DNA from: Pseudomonas sp. FP1742
GTDB lineage: Bacteria; Pseudomonadota; Gammaproteobacteria; Pseudomonadales; Pseudomonadaceae
Assembly: GCF_030687145.1 (NCBI RefSeq)
Contig: NZ_CP117460.1
Coordinates: forward strand, 4,216,001 to 4,280,000
Direction: 5' to 3'
Length of the DNA stretch: 64,000 nucleotides
The notes beneath the pieces are model-generated. The model saw only the letters and a list, made by a program, of their open reading frames with translations. It had not been told where the DNA came from and did not search any database. Made by a program: the position numbers and the translations under genes. Shown here piece after piece: positions 61,898-64,000 of this stretch; position 1 is the first letter of the stretch; every line of letters begins with the position of its first letter.

Positions 61898-62557
61898 TTA
61901 GCCGCGCTCAGGCTGGAAACGCACCACAAAACCCTTGAGGTTCTGCTGACGACTCAACAAATCACGCAGACGATCGGCTTCCGCACGCTCGATCAGCGGC
62001 CCGACGAACACCCGATTCTTGCCATCGGATGAACGGATGTAGGCGTTATAGCCTTGACTGCGCAGGGTTTTCTGCAGACTTTCAGCGCTTTCGCGGCTCG
62101 ACAGGCTGGCCAGTTGTACCGACCAGCTGACCGACAAGCCATTGGCATCGACACGACTAGGGGTAGCAACCGGCTTGGCCGGTGCGGCAGCGATCGGCTG
62201 GGCAGGCGCCGGTACAGGCTTGGCGACTGGCGCAGGCGGTGTAACCGGTTTGGCAGCCGGCGGCGCTGGCGCTACGGGCGCACTTGGCGCAATCGGCGTC
62301 GACGGGGCTTGCTGCTCGGCAATATCTTCATCGCTCGGCACAGGCTCCTGCGGCAATGCCTGCGGTTCAGGCACCACCACCGGCTCGACCTGCACTTGTG
62401 GCATCGCAGGGGCGTGCGGTGCCGCAGGCGCATCGACCGTCACCTGGCGCTGCTCATCCTGGCGGGAAAACAGCATCGGCAGGAAAATCACCGCCAGCGC
62501 CACCAGCACCAGGGCGCCGACCATGCGCTGCTTGTACGCCTTATCCAGCAAAGCCAT
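61898..62557 (-). CDS. SPOR-domain membrane protein (DedD-like)
   Basis: A 219-residue protein: one TM (about 12-31, MVGALVLVALAVIFLPML), a long Pro/Ala-rich periplasmic linker (about 35-135), and a C-terminal SPOR domain (about 140-218; WSVQLASLSSRESAESLQKTL) that binds septal peptidoglycan. ATG 62557 overlaps folC by 17 bp. A longer frame reads folC in another frame. Its position between folC and cvpA matches DedD. Confidence 0.9.
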   Translation of the reverse strand: MALLDKAYKQRMVGALVLVALAVIFLPMLFSRQDEQRQVTVDAPAAPHAPAMPQVQVEPVVVPEPQALPQEPVPSDEDIAEQQAPSTPIAPSAPVAPAPPAAKPVTPPAPVAKPVPAPAQPIAAAPAKPVATPSRVDANGLSVSWSVQLASLSSRESAESLQKTLRSQGYNAYIRSSDGKNRVFVGPLIERAEADRLRDLLSRQQNLKGFVVRFQPERG

Positions 62558-63848
62558 TTGCCGCTTCCTCCGTGGAGTGCCGGGCCAGCCATTCAAGGGC
62601 CTCGGCGACACAATAAAAAGATCCGAACAACAGAATTTCGTCGTCCCTCGTCGCCTGCGCGCACTGCCCTTCCAGGGCGGCGGCCACGCTGTCATAAGAC
62701 GTTACCGAGGCGCCAAGGTTCTGCAACGCCGCGTGCAACTGCGCAACCGGCCGGGCCCGTGGCGAATCCAGCGGCGCGACGGCCCAATGCTGGACACTAG
62801 CATTCAATTCACCGACAACACCATCCAGATCCTTGTCCGCCAACAACCCGAACACCGCAAGACGCTTGCCCGCTGGTGGTCGACTGGCCAGACGCCGGGC
62901 CAGATACTCTGCCGCATGGGGGTTGTGCCCTACGTCCAGCAGCAGGTTCAGGCGCTTGCCCTGCCAGACAACCTGCCGACGATCGAGGCGACCGACGACC
63001 CGCGTCGCCTTCAGCGCTTCGATAATCTGCGCATCGACCCAAGGCAAGCCCAGCAGTAGATAAGCCTGCAACGCCAGTGCGGCGTTTTCCATCGGTAGAT
63101 CGAGCAAGGGCAGATCGTGCAATTCGACCGCACGTCCCTGAGCATCAACACCACGCCATTGCCAATTGTGGTCGGTGATACCCAGGTCGAAATCGCGCCC
63201 ACGCAGGAAAAACGGGCAATTGAGCTCGCGCGCCTTATCCAGCAGAGGTTGCGGGGGATTCAGATCGCCGCAGAGCGCAGGTGCGCCCTGGCGGAAAATT
63301 CCGGCCTTTTCGAAGGCCACAGATTCGCGGGTATCGCCCAGGTAATCCGCATGGTCGACACCAATGCTGGTGACCAGCGCCATGTCGGCATCCACCACGT
63401 TGACCGTGTCCAGGCGCCCACCCAGACCAACTTCCAGCACCACCGCATCGAGACCGGCCTGTTGAAACAGCCAGAATGCCGCCAGGGTGCCCATTTCGAA
63501 GTAAGTCAGGGATGTTTGACCACGACCCGCCTCCACCGCAGCAAAGGCGTCGCACAGCTGGGCATCGGTAGCTTCGACACCATTGACCTGCACCCGCTCG
63601 TTGTAACGCAGCAGGTGCGGAGAATTGTAGACACCCACGTTCAGGCCTTGCGCCCGCAGCAATGAAGCCACGAATGCGCAGGTAGACCCTTTGCCGTTGG
63701 TGCCGGTGACCGTAATCACCCGAGGCGCCGGCTTGCCCAGTCCCATGCGGGACGCTACCTGTTGCGAACGCTCCAGCCCCATGTCGATGGCCGAAGGATG
63801 CAACTGTTCAAGGTAGGCGAGCCACTCGCCAAGGGTGCGCTCGGTCAT
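62541..63848 (-). CDS. folC: dihydrofolate synthase / folylpolyglutamate synthase
   Basis: A 435-residue Mur-ligase-type enzyme that adds glutamate to dihydropteroate and tetrahydrofolate. The P-loop is VTGTNGKGST (about 47-56), with VGLGGRLDTVNVVDADM and GVDHADYLGDT following, and DVGHNPHAAEYLA in the C-terminal domain. It overlaps accD by ATGA and the SPOR gene at its other end, so the order accD-folC-SPOR-cvpA-purF is coupled. Confidence 0.96.
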   Translation of the reverse strand: MTERTLGEWLAYLEQLHPSAIDMGLERSQQVASRMGLGKPAPRVITVTGTNGKGSTCAFVASLLRAQGLNVGVYNSPHLLRYNERVQVNGVEATDAQLCDAFAAVEAGRGQTSLTYFEMGTLAAFWLFQQAGLDAVVLEVGLGGRLDTVNVVDADMALVTSIGVDHADYLGDTRESVAFEKAGIFRQGAPALCGDLNPPQPLLDKARELNCPFFLRGRDFDLGITDHNWQWRGVDAQGRAVELHDLPLLDLPMENAALALQAYLLLGLPWVDAQIIEALKATRVVGRLDRRQVVWQGKRLNLLLDVGHNPHAAEYLARRLASRPPAGKRLAVFGLLADKDLDGVVGELNASVQHWAVAPLDSPRARPVAQLHAALQNLGASVTSYDSVAAALEGQCAQATRDDEILLFGSFYCVAEALEWLARHSTEEAANGFAG

Positions 63849-64000
63849 AGGTTCGCAGGTACCGGTGGAACCACAATTGGTTCGACAGGCGCGGCGACGA
63901 ATTTAGGCGTCGGCTTGCCGGTCAGTTGTGCCAGCAGGTTGCCCAGACGTGGACGCAGTTCCTGGCGAGGGATGATCATGTCGATCGCGCCGTGCTCCAG
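63845..64000 (-). CDS. accD: acetyl-CoA carboxylase carboxyltransferase beta subunit (C-terminal end)
   Basis: Only the last 51 codons are inside the window; the gene runs off the right edge. The visible part (LEHGAIDMIIPRQELRPRLG, then a Pro/Val-rich tail) is the AccD C-terminus after the zinc and CT domains. It overlaps folC by 4 bp. Confidence 0.93.
   Translation of the reverse strand: MEHGAIDMIIPRQELRPRLGNLLAQLTGKPTPKFVAAPVEPIVVPPVPANL

Overview
The window reads as chromosome of a fluorescent-group Pseudomonas. It has high GC, dense genes with short gaps, and many copies of the REP sequence typical of that group (GTGGGAGCGGGCTTGCTCGCGA and its inverted partner). Protein content agrees: an RsmE-type CsrA paralogue, DUF2790 proteins, phosphatidylcholine synthase, and the purF-cvpA-SPOR-folC-accD order. 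All assignments come from reading translated sequence and motifs; no database search was run.

Layout. 1-7641: myo-inositol catabolism, iolC-iolE-iolB-iolA-iolI-iolD on the minus strand, with the RpiR-type regulator iolR divergent and a GGAA-N6-TTCC operator between them. 7751-12262: a GST, a secreted carboxypeptidase G2-like peptidase, a MASE2-GGDEF diguanylate cyclase and an alpha/beta hydrolase. 12329-17617: a GlcDEF-type FAD/FeS dehydrogenase followed by the 2-oxoadipate decarboxylase HglS, which together could turn 2-oxoadipate into 2-oxoglutarate. 17739-24368: small or stand-alone genes (TerB/DUF533, VOC, pcs, DUF488, Usp, methyltransferase, DUF4242, DipZ-like). 24537-30863: two small secreted proteins, a two-component system, a tandemly triplicated REP unit, an MNIO (DUF692)/DUF2063 pair and a methyltransferase. 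Three copies of a TGTATC-N13-GATACA-N4-RATACA site link part of this block. 30929-34561: dhcR-dhcA-dhcB-atoB, CoA transfer and thiolysis of 3-oxoacids. 34706-39681: MntH, a membrane protein, a secreted protein, an esterase and an M14-family deacylase. 39859-41024: an IS110-type insertion sequence inside a REP, with a recognisable bridge-RNA region. 41182-44557: an orphan amino-acid binding protein, a glutamine amidotransferase, rhodanese and FtrA. 44813-48059: a predicted peptide-modification system, three proteins with the same 51-residue Y-X10-GDL C-terminal module plus a radical SAM/SPASM enzyme. 48201-52748: SPOR lipoprotein, rsmE, small membrane and secreted proteins, tRNA-Val(GAC) and a PuuB-like oxidase. 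52822-56769: FecI-FecR-TonB receptor. 57019-57394: tRNA-Val(TAC) and two tRNA-Asp. 57640-64000: SDR, metZ, purF, cvpA, SPOR protein, folC and the end of accD.

The two most interesting items are the Y-X10-GDL trio with its radical SAM enzyme (44813-48059) and the REP-targeting IS110 element. In the latter, the predicted RNA carries 7-nt matches to both halves of the interrupted REP on opposite sides of one internal loop. The three-copy GATACA-type operator is the next most informative pattern.
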